Below are positions 49,913 through 57,860 of a stretch of 64,000 bases of DNA, piece after piece. The position numbers and the translations under genes were made by a program. Source of the stretch: Nonomuraea endophytica. Its GTDB lineage: Bacteria > Actinomycetota > Actinomycetes > Streptosporangiales > Streptosporangiaceae. The stretch lies in NCBI RefSeq assembly GCF_014203235.1, contig NZ_JACHIN010000019.1, positions 62,001-126,000 on the forward strand, read 5' to 3'. Position 1 is the first letter of the stretch; each line of letters opens with the position of its first letter. The notes under the pieces are model-generated. The model was given only the letters and a program-made list of their open reading frames with translations. It did no database searches and was not told the origin of the DNA.

Positions 49913-50861
49913 ACGCGCGCCGGTAGGCCGACGGAGAGGTACGCATCGCGCGGGTGAAATGGTGGCGGAAGGTGACCGGGCTCTCGAACCCGACAGCCGC
50001 CCCGATCGCCTCCACCGGCGCGGTCGAGGATTCCAGCATGCTCAGGCTGGCCGCCACCCGCTGGGAGATCACCCAGCGCAGCGGGCTGGTGCCGGTCTGC
50101 CGCTTGAAGTGGCGGATGAACGAGCGCTGCGACATGTGCGCCCGCCCCGCCAGCTCCCGCACCGTGATCTGCTCGGCGAGATGGTCGAGCGCCCACGCCA
50201 TCGCCCTGGCCACACCGTCGTCCTCGCCGACGGGCGTCACCGCGGCCTCGATGAACTGCGCCTGCCCGCCCTCCCGGTGCGGCGGCACCACGAGGCGGCG
50301 GGCCACGGTGTTGGCGGTGCTCGCGCCGTGGTCCCTGCGGACGAGGTGGATGAGCAGGTCCAGCCCGGCGGCGCTGCCCGCGCTGGTCAGCACGTCGCCG
50401 TCGTCGACGTAGAGCACCTCGGGGTTGACCCGGATCTCGGGGTGGCGTCGCTGGAGCAGATCGGCGTACCTCCAGTGGGTGGCCGCGGCCCGGCCGTCGA
50501 GCAGGCCGGCGGCGGCCAGGGTGAAGGCGCCGGAGCAGATGGAGACCACGCGGGCGCCGCGGGCGTGCGCCTCGCGGAGCGCACCGACGAGCGCGGGGGA
50601 GACCGGCCTGGTGACGTCGGTGCCGGGGATGATGACGGTGTCGGCCGAAGTGAGCACGTCGAGGCCGTGCTCGGCGCGCATCGTGAACCCGCCGACCACG
50701 CGCAGCGGGCCGCCGGACTCGGCGCAGACCTTCAGGTCGTACCAGGGGCCGTCCAGCTCGGGGCGGGGCAGGCCGAAGATCTCGACCACACAGCCGAGTT
50801 CGAACGGCGCCATCCCGTCGTAGGCGAGCACGGCGACGGTGTGCGGCCTGAACGGCATCAT
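49902..50861 (-). CDS. GlxA-family AraC-type regulator (DJ-1/PfpI domain + HTH)
   Basis: A 319-residue regulator. The N-terminal 180 residues are a DJ-1/PfpI-like domain (VAVLAYDGMAPFELGC, VVSICSGAFTLAAAGLLDG) in which Cys109 sits at the usual nucleophile-elbow position. The C-terminal 100 residues are an AraC DNA-binding domain with two helix-turn-helices (ITVRELAGRAHMSQRSFIRH and EAIGAAVGFESPVTFRHHFT). Ligand unknown. The ATG-ATG start is at 50861. It is read toward, and overlaps, the methyltransferase gene. Confidence 0.93.
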   Translation of the reverse strand: MMPFRPHTVAVLAYDGMAPFELGCVVEIFGLPRPELDGPWYDLKVCAESGGPLRVVGGFTMRAEHGLDVLTSADTVIIPGTDVTRPVSPALVGALREAHARGARVVSICSGAFTLAAAGLLDGRAAATHWRYADLLQRRHPEIRVNPEVLYVDDGDVLTSAGSAAGLDLLIHLVRRDHGASTANTVARRLVVPPHREGGQAQFIEAAVTPVGEDDGVARAMAWALDHLAEQITVRELAGRAHMSQRSFIRHFKRQTGTSPLRWVISQRVAASLSMLESSTAPVEAIGAAVGFESPVTFRHHFTRAMRTSPSAYRRAFSA

Positions 50862-50874
50862 GGCCGGATATTAC

Positions 50875-52638
50875 CTACGGTCTGTACACCTTGATGCGTT
50901 CGGGCGCTTCGGGGCGTTTGCCCGGGTAGAGACCGGTCAGCAGCGTGCTCACCGTGTACAGGTTCCAGGCGGTGGCCGGGTTCTTCACCACCGGGTCGGC
51001 GAACATCGCGCGTACCTCGTCCGGATTCACGATCGCCTCCAGCGCGTCGAGGCTGCCCAGCACCTGCTCGCGCAGCACCGCGGTGAGCGCCGGACCCGGG
51101 CTGGTACGCCAGCTCCAGCCGCCGCCCGTCCTGGCCGTCGGCAGATGCGGCGGCGGCACGTGCTCCCACGGCCGTCGCCTGGCCCGCCCCTCGACGAACC
51201 GCCACGGCTTCCCCTCGATCGGGACGTTCCGCAGCTTCGGGGCGAACCTCAGGATGAGCGAGTAGATCGGCTCCTCCGACAGGCTCCAGCGCTGGTCCAG
51301 GCTCAGCGCGGCGCGTACCACCCGGTTGTCCAGGTAGGGCCGCACCGAGTCGCCGCGCCGCAGCGCGCCCGCGCGGGCGCTGGCCTGCCAGCGGCCCACC
51401 CGGTACGACAGGTAGATGTGGTGCAGCGCCTCCAGCTTGTCCGGGCGCTCCTGCCACGGCCGGGCCTGCTCGCGCGCGTGCTCGTTGGCCGCCGCGGTGA
51501 ACAGCTTCTCGTCCTTGAGGAAGGTGGCGCCGATCCGCCTGAGCAGCGCCCTGTCGCTCAGGTCCGTCTGCAGCAGGTTGAGGCTCCCGGCGCGCAGCGT
51601 CTCGCCGCCCTGCCCGGACATGGTCGGCCTGGTCGAGTAGGGCAGGTAGCCCACGATCGACTCGTAGGCCGAGGTCATGCCCTCACAGGTGCGCAACGTC
51701 TCCCAGGCGCGTGCCAGCGGGTGCTCCACCAGCATCGCGTCCCGGTCCTCTGTTTGCGGCGGCGTGATGACCGTGTGCTCCAGCTTCAGCTCGGCCGCGA
51801 TCCGCCGGGCGAGGATCACGTCCGGGTGGGTGTCCAGCCCGTTCGTCGTCACCCGGAACGGCACCTTCGCCGCGTGCAGCAGCGCCGCCAGGATGCGGGT
51901 GTCGCGCCCGCCGGTCAGCGTCAGGTTCACCGGCTCGGCCGCCGACCGCAGCGGCGCCACCGTCGCCAGCAGCGCCGCCGCCAGTTCGTCCAGGGCCGCT
52001 CGCTTCTCTCGGCGCGTGGTGGGTGCGGGGTTTGCCCTTGGCAGCTCTTGTCTGGTGATGGTACGGCTGCCGCCGCGGACGTCTAGCCGGGAGTTTGGCG
52101 GCAGGGTGGCCACCCCTACGTATGGGGTTTCGTCCGACAGGAAGTAGCCGGATCTGACCATCGTCTGCAGGGCCATCACGTCGAACCCGAGGCGCTCGTC
52201 TCGCTGGGCGATCAGGTGGGCCAGGAGGGCGCGGCTGGCTGCTATGTGCAGGGTTGCCGTCTGCGTGTAGAAGACGGGGCAGATTCGGTTGGCGGCGGTG
52301 GTGGCTGTCAGTTCCCGGTCGCCGGCTGTCCATGTTGAGAAGCAGCCGCCTACGTGTGCATTGGGGAGGCGGGTTACGTCTGCCGGGTCGGCCAGGTGGC
52401 CGTTGACTCCGGTGACTTTGGCGGAGTTGGTGTGGAGGAGGGGTGGGTGGTGGGTGTCGCCGGGTTCGTTGGACCAGGCGAACAGGGAGACGCCCGCGCC
52501 GTGCCACTCCTGGCCGCGGATGACGTCGGGGGGCACGGGGAAGGCCGTTTCGATAACGGACCTGGCCCGGTCGAGGATACGAGGATCTATCGTCCGGCCT
52601 TTTGCGGCCAGTCCTAAATAGACGCGCACGGCATCCAT
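50875..52638 (-). CDS. Asparagine-synthase-like protein
   Basis: A 587-residue protein. The C-terminal two thirds are an asparagine-synthase PP-loop ATPase with NLTLTGGRDTRILAALLHA, the SGGxDS-type loop as TGGRDTR. The N-terminal domain (about 1-200) looks like the class II glutamine-amidotransferase partner, but the protein starts MDAVRVYLG with no Cys2, so glutaminase activity is not expected. Similar proteins activate a carboxylate in natural-product pathways or remain uncharacterised. An extended GTG frame to 52665 exists; I chose ATG 52638. Codon use drops in GC3 at the N-terminal end (52050-52600). Divergent from the vWA lipoprotein. Confidence 0.82.
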   Translation of the reverse strand: MDAVRVYLGLAAKGRTIDPRILDRARSVIETAFPVPPDVIRGQEWHGAGVSLFAWSNEPGDTHHPPLLHTNSAKVTGVNGHLADPADVTRLPNAHVGGCFSTWTAGDRELTATTAANRICPVFYTQTATLHIAASRALLAHLIAQRDERLGFDVMALQTMVRSGYFLSDETPYVGVATLPPNSRLDVRGGSRTITRQELPRANPAPTTRREKRAALDELAAALLATVAPLRSAAEPVNLTLTGGRDTRILAALLHAAKVPFRVTTNGLDTHPDVILARRIAAELKLEHTVITPPQTEDRDAMLVEHPLARAWETLRTCEGMTSAYESIVGYLPYSTRPTMSGQGGETLRAGSLNLLQTDLSDRALLRRIGATFLKDEKLFTAAANEHAREQARPWQERPDKLEALHHIYLSYRVGRWQASARAGALRRGDSVRPYLDNRVVRAALSLDQRWSLSEEPIYSLILRFAPKLRNVPIEGKPWRFVEGRARRRPWEHVPPPHLPTARTGGGWSWRTSPGPALTAVLREQVLGSLDALEAIVNPDEVRAMFADPVVKNPATAWNLYTVSTLLTGLYPGKRPEAPERIKVYRP

Positions 52639-52781
52639 GCCTACCGGACCGCCCTGGCCTGGCACAACGGGTCACGGTTCGAAAACACCGATCACGTGGT
52701 GAACACGGTTTGCGCTCGCTTGCGTCACCGGCCCGGCCAGCGGTTATGCGGGTCCGTCATAGGGCGTGGAGGTGGTTATCC

Positions 52782-54260
52782 ATGAAATTTCGTCCTTTAG
52801 CGGTGGGTTTCGGGTTGGCGGGGGTGCTGCTGCTGGCCGCGTGCGGCGGGCCCGGCGGCGGCTCCTCGGGATCCGAAGCCAAGGCGCCCCCGCAGGTCGC
52901 GCCCCGGCAGAACTCGTCTCCCGATCAGCCCCGGCCCGCGGCCACCCGGACCGACTCGGACACGACCACGGCCCAGGTCTCCACGTTCGCGCTGGACGTG
53001 GACACCGCTTCCTACGGGTACGCCCGCCGTACCCTCGCGGAAGGACGCTGGCCCGAACCGGGCCAGATCCGTCCCGAAGAGTTCGTGAACTCCTTCCGCC
53101 AGGACTACGCGCAGCCCGCCGACAACGGCTTCACCGTGCACGTCGACGGCGCCCGCATGGGCGAGGGCGACAACGCGGTCGTCCGCGTCGGGCTGCAGAC
53201 GCGCGCCTCGGAGGCGGCCGCCCGCCGTCCCGCCAACCTCACCTTCGTCGTCGACGTCTCCGGCTCCATGGACGAGCCCGGCCGGCTCGACCTCGTGCGC
53301 AAGTCGCTGCACACGCTGCTCGACCAGCTCGCGCCCGGCGACCAGGTGTCCATCGTGTCCTTCAGCGACCAGGGCACGCTGCTGGCCTCCATGACCCCGC
53401 TCGTCTCCCGCGACGAACTGCACGCGGCCGTCGACTCCCTGTCCATCGGCGGCGGCACCAACCTGGAGTCCGGCCTGCGCCTCGGCTACGACGAAGCCGC
53501 CAAGGCCTTCCGCTCCGCCGCCACCAACCGGGTCATCCTGCTCTCCGACGGCCTGGCCAACCAGGGCGACACCCAGTGGCGGTCGCTGCTGGACAAGGTC
53601 AAGGAGCAGGCGGGCAAGCAGATCACGCTGCTGACCGTGGGCGTCGGGCGCGAGTACGGCGACGAGCTCATGGAGCAGCTCGCCGACAACGCCGACGGCG
53701 CGGCCGTCTACATGAGCACCGAGGAGGACGCCGCCAAGATCTTCAGCAAGCAGCTCACCACCACCATCGAACTCCGCGCCCGCGACGCCAAGGCCCAGGT
53801 CGTCTTCAACCCGCGCGCGGTGGAGTCCTACCAGCTCATCGGGTACGACAACCGGGCGCTGGCGGCCGAGGAATTCCGGGACGACAGCAAGGACGGCGGC
53901 GAGATCGGTCCCGGGCACTCGGTGACGGCCCTGTACTCCGTCAAGCTCAAGCCTGGGGCCGCCGGTCAGCTCGCGGCGGCTTCGGTGCGCTGGCAGGATC
54001 CCGACACGCGCAATCCGGCCGAGGCCGGGCGGACCGTGGACGTCGGTGACCTCAGTGGCGACCTCTGGAGCAAGGCGCCGGTGCGGCTGCAGGTGGACGT
54101 GGTGGCTGCGGCGTTCGCGGTGTACATGCGGGACCGGGAGGCCTTCGGCCTGAACCTTCGGACGTTGGGGCAGCACGCGGGGCGGTTGTCGACGGCGGCG
54201 GAGGACCCGATGGTGACCGAGCTGTCAACCTTGATCGGCAAGGCGGCGGAGGTGGCCTGA
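52782..54260 (+). CDS. YfbK-like vWA-domain lipoprotein
   Basis: A 492-residue lipoprotein with a lipobox (LLLAAC, Cys21) after a short signal peptide. A disordered Ser/Pro region follows, then the YfbK-type N-domain (STFALDVDTASYGYARRTL), and a von Willebrand A domain with an intact MIDAS (FVVDVSGSMDEPG) and TNRVILLSDGLANQGD. The C-terminal DUF3520-like domain contains AAAFAVYMRDREAFG. It should sit on the outer face of the membrane and bind another protein through a divalent metal. GGAGG lies before the ATG. The first codons resemble those of the LPMO gene at 8777. Confidence 0.93.
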   Translation: MKFRPLAVGFGLAGVLLLAACGGPGGGSSGSEAKAPPQVAPRQNSSPDQPRPAATRTDSDTTTAQVSTFALDVDTASYGYARRTLAEGRWPEPGQIRPEEFVNSFRQDYAQPADNGFTVHVDGARMGEGDNAVVRVGLQTRASEAAARRPANLTFVVDVSGSMDEPGRLDLVRKSLHTLLDQLAPGDQVSIVSFSDQGTLLASMTPLVSRDELHAAVDSLSIGGGTNLESGLRLGYDEAAKAFRSAATNRVILLSDGLANQGDTQWRSLLDKVKEQAGKQITLLTVGVGREYGDELMEQLADNADGAAVYMSTEEDAAKIFSKQLTTTIELRARDAKAQVVFNPRAVESYQLIGYDNRALAAEEFRDDSKDGGEIGPGHSVTALYSVKLKPGAAGQLAAASVRWQDPDTRNPAEAGRTVDVGDLSGDLWSKAPVRLQVDVVAAAFAVYMRDREAFGLNLRTLGQHAGRLSTAAEDPMVTELSTLIGKAAEVA

Positions 54261-54274
54261 CCGTTCGCTCGGGG

Positions 54275-54340
54275 CGTCCTTGCCCGGGGGCGTCTCTTGT
54301 CCGGGGGCGTCCTTTATCCGGGGGCGTCTTTTATCCGGGG
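54275..54340. repeat. Four tandem 16-17-bp repeats between convergent genes
   Basis: Copies at 54275-54290, 54291-54307, 54308-54324 and 54325-54340 follow CGTCYYTTRTCCGGGGG with small changes. They lie between the stop of the vWA lipoprotein and the C-terminal end of the EF-hand gene, whose stop codon (TAA, 54331-54333) is inside the last copy. No hairpin of terminator strength is formed. Confidence 0.85.
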
Positions 54341-54867
54341 CGGCCGAAGATCGGGATCTCGGGGTCGCGGCCGTAGTAGAAGTTGTACAGGGCCTGCGCG
54401 AACTCGTCCTTCGACAGCCGGCCGTCGCGGTTGCCGTCCAGCCGCTCGAAAGCCTCTCTGGCGGTACGGCCGGCCACGTCGTAGGCCGCGAACAGGCGCA
54501 GATACTCGGCCCGGGTCAGCTGCTCGTCGCCGTCGGTGTCCAGGGCGTCCCACAGGGCGTCGCCGATGGGCCAGACGATCCGGGCCACGAAGGTCATGCG
54601 GCCGGAGGAGGGGCGCATCGCGTGCCGTACATAGGAAGCGCGGCTGATGCGCCCTTGGTCGTCGGTGCCGATGAGATCGACGGCGTGCTGCCAGGCCTGG
54701 CGGTAGGCGGCGACGACGGCGTCGCGTTGCTCGGACGGCTCGGGAACGCTGAGCCGATCACAGACGGCGACGCCGACGAGCATCATGTCGTGCTCGTCGA
54801 GGAACCCGTCGTGACCCATGTCACTACTGTCGAATGCATACCCCGCGTTACGCGCGTGAGGATCCAT
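54331..54867 (-). CDS. EF-hand calcium-binding protein (calerythrin-like)
   Basis: A protein of up to 178 residues with at least three EF-hand loops: DMGHDGFLDEHD near the start, DTDGDEQLTRAE and DGNRDGRLSKDE near the end. A weaker middle loop, GTDDQGRISRAS, brings the number to four. This matches prokaryotic calerythrin-type sarcoplasmic calcium-binding proteins. The first loop needs residues before the Met at 54819, so I use ATG 54867, although this stretch has weaker codon bias. It begins 35 bases after the stop of the cyclodipeptide-synthase gene on the same strand, so they may be co-transcribed. Confidence 0.85.
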   Translation of the reverse strand: MDPHARNAGYAFDSSDMGHDGFLDEHDMMLVGVAVCDRLSVPEPSEQRDAVVAAYRQAWQHAVDLIGTDDQGRISRASYVRHAMRPSSGRMTFVARIVWPIGDALWDALDTDGDEQLTRAEYLRLFAAYDVAGRTAREAFERLDGNRDGRLSKDEFAQALYNFYYGRDPEIPIFGRPG

Positions 54868-54902
54868 GGCCGCCCCGCCCCACCCCGGTAAATGACTCAG
54901 GA

Positions 54903-55613
54903 CTAATGGTTCTCACCTGCATCAATACCTGTCAACCGAGTCGTCAACATTCCCTGACCAGCGCTCGGATATACCGGCATCATCCCGGCATAAAGCCACT
55001 TCGCTACCGGGAGCATTCGCGGATAGCAGAACAACGACGACTCCGTCTCCAAAATCGCCGGAGTGTCCAGCATGAGCGGCAACTCCGACAAAAGGAACGG
55101 AATGGCCTCGCGGACCTGATCGGGAGTGGGCCGGGACGTCCCGAGCACAGGCTCCAGCGCGGCGTCGCAGAGCTCCCGGAAGACGGAATCGCCCAGGTAG
55201 AGCTCATCCAGCCGCCGCCGCAGCCCGGTGTAGGCGGGCCGGTCGTGCAGATCGGTCCAGGAGTAGACACCGACATCGGCCGCTTCGAGGGCGGAAAGCG
55301 CATGAAGCACACGGTTGCGCGTGTTGTTGATCGCCGCACGGGCCTTCTTGTTGGCCTTGTGCGGAGGCAGATCCCCCCGGGCGGCAAGCGTCCCGGCCAG
55401 CTCGATACCAGGCACAAGCACATCAACCCGCCTGAAGTACCCCCGAGCCCACCCAAGCAGCCCCGTAATAGCCCCAAGACTGAAATATCCATTCATAGCG
55501 CTAATCCCGAGCAGGGCATGCTCCCGCCCGGAGAAAATACGCGCACACCGCGCCGTCAAAGGCACAGCCTCCACAGTCGTCACGTTACGCACGGTAGCAA
55601 GCCGGTGACGCAT
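54903..55613 (-). CDS. tRNA-dependent cyclodipeptide synthase (divergent CDPS)
   Basis: A 236-residue protein that aligns with Streptomyces AlbC along its length. GREHALLGISAMNGYFS carries the nucleophile (Ser38, AlbC Ser37) and Asn41 (AlbC Asn40). The C-terminal LLSELPLMLDTPAIL has the catalytic Glu177 (AlbC Glu182), and SSLFCYPRMLP gives Tyr197-Pro198. The enzyme uses two aminoacyl-tRNAs to make a cyclic dipeptide. Two features are odd: Phe173 replaces the catalytic AlbC Tyr178, and Asn41 with Tyr-Pro mixes the NYH and XYP subfamily signatures. No oxidase, P450 or methyltransferase is adjacent; an EF-hand gene follows. A tRNA-Ala gene starts 63 bases away, divergently. Product not predictable. 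Confidence 0.88.
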   Translation of the reverse strand: MRHRLATVRNVTTVEAVPLTARCARIFSGREHALLGISAMNGYFSLGAITGLLGWARGYFRRVDVLVPGIELAGTLAARGDLPPHKANKKARAAINNTRNRVLHALSALEAADVGVYSWTDLHDRPAYTGLRRRLDELYLGDSVFRELCDAALEPVLGTSRPTPDQVREAIPFLLSELPLMLDTPAILETESSLFCYPRMLPVAKWLYAGMMPVYPSAGQGMLTTRLTGIDAGENH

Positions 55614-55676
55614 GCTAATCCCGAACTCGGGGAGTCTGGGAGTCGGATACACTGATGCGGTGCCGTGATGCGGCAT

Positions 55677-55749
55677 GGGGCTATAGCGCAGCTGGTAGCG
55701 CACCTCCATGGCATGGAGGGGGTCTGGGGTTCGAATCCCCATAGCTCCA
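55677..55749 (+). tRNA. tRNA-Ala (anticodon GGC), copy 2
   Basis: A 73-nt cloverleaf almost identical to copy 1: acceptor GGGGCTA/TAGCTCC with the G3·U70 pair, loop ATGGCAT (anticodon GGC), T-arm GGTTCGAATCC, A73, no encoded CCA. Differences from copy 1 lie in the D-arm (AGCGCAGCTGG) and the anticodon stem (CCTCC/GGAGG). A TACACT -10-like box lies about 25 bases upstream. It is divergent from the cyclodipeptide-synthase gene and followed by copy B of the 260-bp flank repeat. Confidence 0.97.
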
Positions 55750-56010
55750 CAGACAAGGTCTTTCACCTTTGGTGCGCTTCGCGCGTGTGGGTTCCAGGCG
55801 TTTCTCCAGTCGAGCTGAAGCTCGACCCCTGCAGGTCCTCCCTCCGGTCGGGCGTTCTTTCTGGCCAAGGGCATGGTGCTTCGCGCGTTCTTCTGGCGTC
55901 CCACCCGTTGCCCAACTAGGTGGTTGGGCAGTTGGAGCCCACCCAGGTCTGTGGTCCTCGCTTCGCTCGGGCGCTTGATCGTGCGCGCCTTCGGCGCGCG
56001 GCTTGCGCGG
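55750..56010 (+). repeat. tRNA-Ala 3′-flank repeat, copy B
   Basis: Homologous to 18124-18383 over its whole length. Shared blocks include CAAGGTCTTTCAC, AGGCGTTTCTCCAGTCGAG, AGGTCCTCCCTCCGGTCGGG and GGTTGGGCAGTTGGA. Hairpins differ in sequence but keep their place (for example GCGCGC-CTTC-GGCGCGC near 55984-56000), which suggests that structure is conserved. The frames are not conserved. Beyond 56010 the two loci diverge. Confidence 0.85.
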
Positions 56011-56127
56011 TGCTTCCCAGCCGAGGCCGCTCCATCGCCCTGGCCCAGGCCCGCTGGAGAGGAACCCAAGGATGAAGACGACGGCCCGGGTGATGTCCGG
56101 GATGATGGGCCGGACCCTGCGCGGAGG

Positions 56128-56450
56128 GGTCGTCGAACGAGCCGCAGCCACGGCGGAGCAGATCGCCGGCGCGCTCGCCGTACCTCCCGCCCAGCAGCGA
56201 CCTCGACAATGATCCGTTGAGCCCGCGCTGGCGCGCCCAGTCCCTGTCCAAGGGCGCGACCGGCATCGCGCTGCTGCACGCAGCCCGCGCAGGCCTCGCC
56301 AACTGGGTTCAGGCGCACGCCCGGGTGACCGTCGCGGCCGATGACCCGCTCGCGGCCGCGCCTGGCACCGGCCTGTAGTTCGGCGCCCCGCGCTCGCCCA
56401 TGTCCCCGCGCTGGTTTCCACGGAGGACGCCTTGCGAACCTTATTGTGTA
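56128..56450 (+). pseudogene. LanC-like (lanthionine synthetase C family) pseudogene fragment
   Basis: Fragments of a LanC-like N-terminus are visible: AAATAEQIAGALAVPP in one frame. After a frameshift near 56195 come DLDNDPLSPRWRAQSLSKGA and ATGIALLHAARAGLANWVQA, the family's WxxQSLSxGxxGIALLH signature. The next family motif GLYFGAP is broken by a stop (GL-TAG-FGAP, 56376-56378) and a further frameshift. The catalytic zinc-binding C-terminal half is absent. It is a dead remnant of a lanthipeptide-type or stand-alone LanC-like gene. Confidence 0.65.
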
Positions 56451-56487
56451 AGGGTAAGGTCGGCATCACCTGCCCTTACGGTGTAAG
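56440..56487 (+). promoter_or_regulatory. Two TetR-type operator-like dyads before the DUF4386 gene
   Basis: CTTATTGTGTAAG (56440-56452) and CTTACGGTGTAAG (56475-56487) are 11/13 identical and sit 35 bp apart, 46 bp or more before the ATG at 56533. The CTTAC-N3-GTAAG core is a typical TetR-family operator shape. No TetR gene lies beside them, so the regulator is encoded elsewhere or was lost. Confidence 0.5.
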
Positions 56488-56532
56488 TGAAGGGTGAGGC
56501 CAACCTGCTTCGACATATGCGAGAAGAGTGCC

Positions 56533-57237
56533 ATGAAGGTAAACAGGCGCGCAGTCGCCATGGCCGGCGCGCTGGTCATCGTGGGCATGATCGCGGGAAT
56601 GCTGAGTGTCGTTCCCGTCATCGAAGAATCGGACTACCTGGCTCTCATCTCGGCACACGAGAACCAGATCATCGTCGGCGCCGTTTCTCAGTTCGTCATG
56701 ATCCCGGCCTATGTCGGGTTCGCGCTGTGCCTGTACCCCACATTGAGAAAGGTAAATGAAACGCTCAGCCTGGGATTTCTCGGATTCAGGCTGATCGCCG
56801 CGACGTTCCATTTCATCGGCGTGATTCTCCTGCCCTTGTTCCTGGTGCTGGGTCAGGAATTCGCCCAAGCCGGCGCTTCGGGCGCGGCTCACCTTGAGAC
56901 CCTGGGCGAACTGCTTCGGACCGCGCGCGACTTCGTCAACCATGTCGCGCTGATCATCTCGCTGGGTCTCGGGGATCTCTTGCTGTTCGGGATTCTGTAC
57001 CGATCGAGGCTTGTCCCCCGCTGGCTGTCCGTCTGGGGCCTTGCCGGGGCCGGGTCGGCCATCCTGGCCAGCTTCTTGGTTCTGGTAGGTCTGACTGATG
57101 TCGTCACGCCCGTCTACCTGGCCATCAATGCGCCACTGGCTCTCCAAAGCCTGGTCCTGGCCATCTGGTTGATCGCAAAAGGCTTCGATACCAGGACATG
57201 GGCCGCGGCCCACGAACCCGAAGCCCAGCGCGGCTGA
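56533..57237 (+). CDS. DUF4386 integral membrane protein
   Basis: A 234-residue protein with six predicted helices, including the family texts AVAMAGALVIVGMIAGMLSV, HENQIIVGAVSQFVMIPAYV and LGLGDLLLFGILYRSRLVPR. The last of these (LYRSRLVPRWLSVWG) is the DUF4386 hallmark. The function of the family is unknown. Codon use has lower GC3 than most of the window, and the gene lies in a stretch with a decayed neighbour on each side. Two TetR-type dyads precede it, suggesting inducible expression. Confidence 0.88.
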   Translation: MKVNRRAVAMAGALVIVGMIAGMLSVVPVIEESDYLALISAHENQIIVGAVSQFVMIPAYVGFALCLYPTLRKVNETLSLGFLGFRLIAATFHFIGVILLPLFLVLGQEFAQAGASGAAHLETLGELLRTARDFVNHVALIISLGLGDLLLFGILYRSRLVPRWLSVWGLAGAGSAILASFLVLVGLTDVVTPVYLAINAPLALQSLVLAIWLIAKGFDTRTWAAAHEPEAQRG

Positions 57238-57860
57238 CACGCCCCCGGCCGGTCGGCGCCGAGAACTCGGCGTAGGCCTTAAGCAGATACGCGGATCTTT
57301 CCGGTCGTGGTGCTCCTCGTGTTCGCGGTGGCCTGTGGTTCCGCCCGAGCGCTGGTCGCTGTCGACGAGTTCACCGGCCGCGCCCGTGAGGTCGCTGAAC
57401 GGTGGCGGAGCTCGGCGGAAGTCCGCCGGCTCCAGAAAAGCGAACGGTGGACCTGCTGCACGGGCTCGTCCTTGCCGCAGGCGCGGCACTTCGTGCTGAC
57501 ACCTGGCTGACAGCCATTCTGAACCACCCGCAGGAGCGGCTTACGGCGGTTCGTGACAACAGCCGGTTCCGGACATTTGAATCGCCGGGCTGGAGCCCAA
57601 CTCGCCCACCAGATCGCTATTGACTCGGTGAAGTCATCCTTGGTCCTGGCCCTGATCGGGCTCATTCGCCTGGGGATTCGGGCTTGGCGCCAGCGACGCA
57701 ATGGGGTGCGGATCTCCATTCCAATGCCGTTGTTCACCCCAGTGGAGATCCAGGCCAAGGCCCACGACCTCATCGACGCCGGGCGGTGATCGGATTCCAC
57801 ACGGCTGGGGCCTCCTGCAATCCGCGGGACCTGGTCAGGTCACGTCGCGGCGCATGGGGG
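57238..57860. other. Gene-poor stretch, only weak small frames
   Basis: No gene is well supported here. A + frame 57553-57789 encodes 78 residues with one hydrophobic segment (SVKSSLVLALIGLIRLGIRA) and an orderly end (LFTPVEIQAKAHDLIDAGR), and could be a small membrane protein or the tail of a lost gene. A second + frame, 57307-57510, reads LLVFAVACGSARALVAVDEF at its start. Neither has a good ribosome-binding site or recognised family. Composition is lower in GC3 than the surroundings. Confidence 0.3.

Noticed and set aside
14855..55749. Functional link between the AlaX-like editor, tRNA-Ala genes and the CDPS
   Set aside because: The AlaX gene is coupled to an MFS transporter and lies 40 kb from the CDPS; beyond a shared tRNA theme, nothing joins them.
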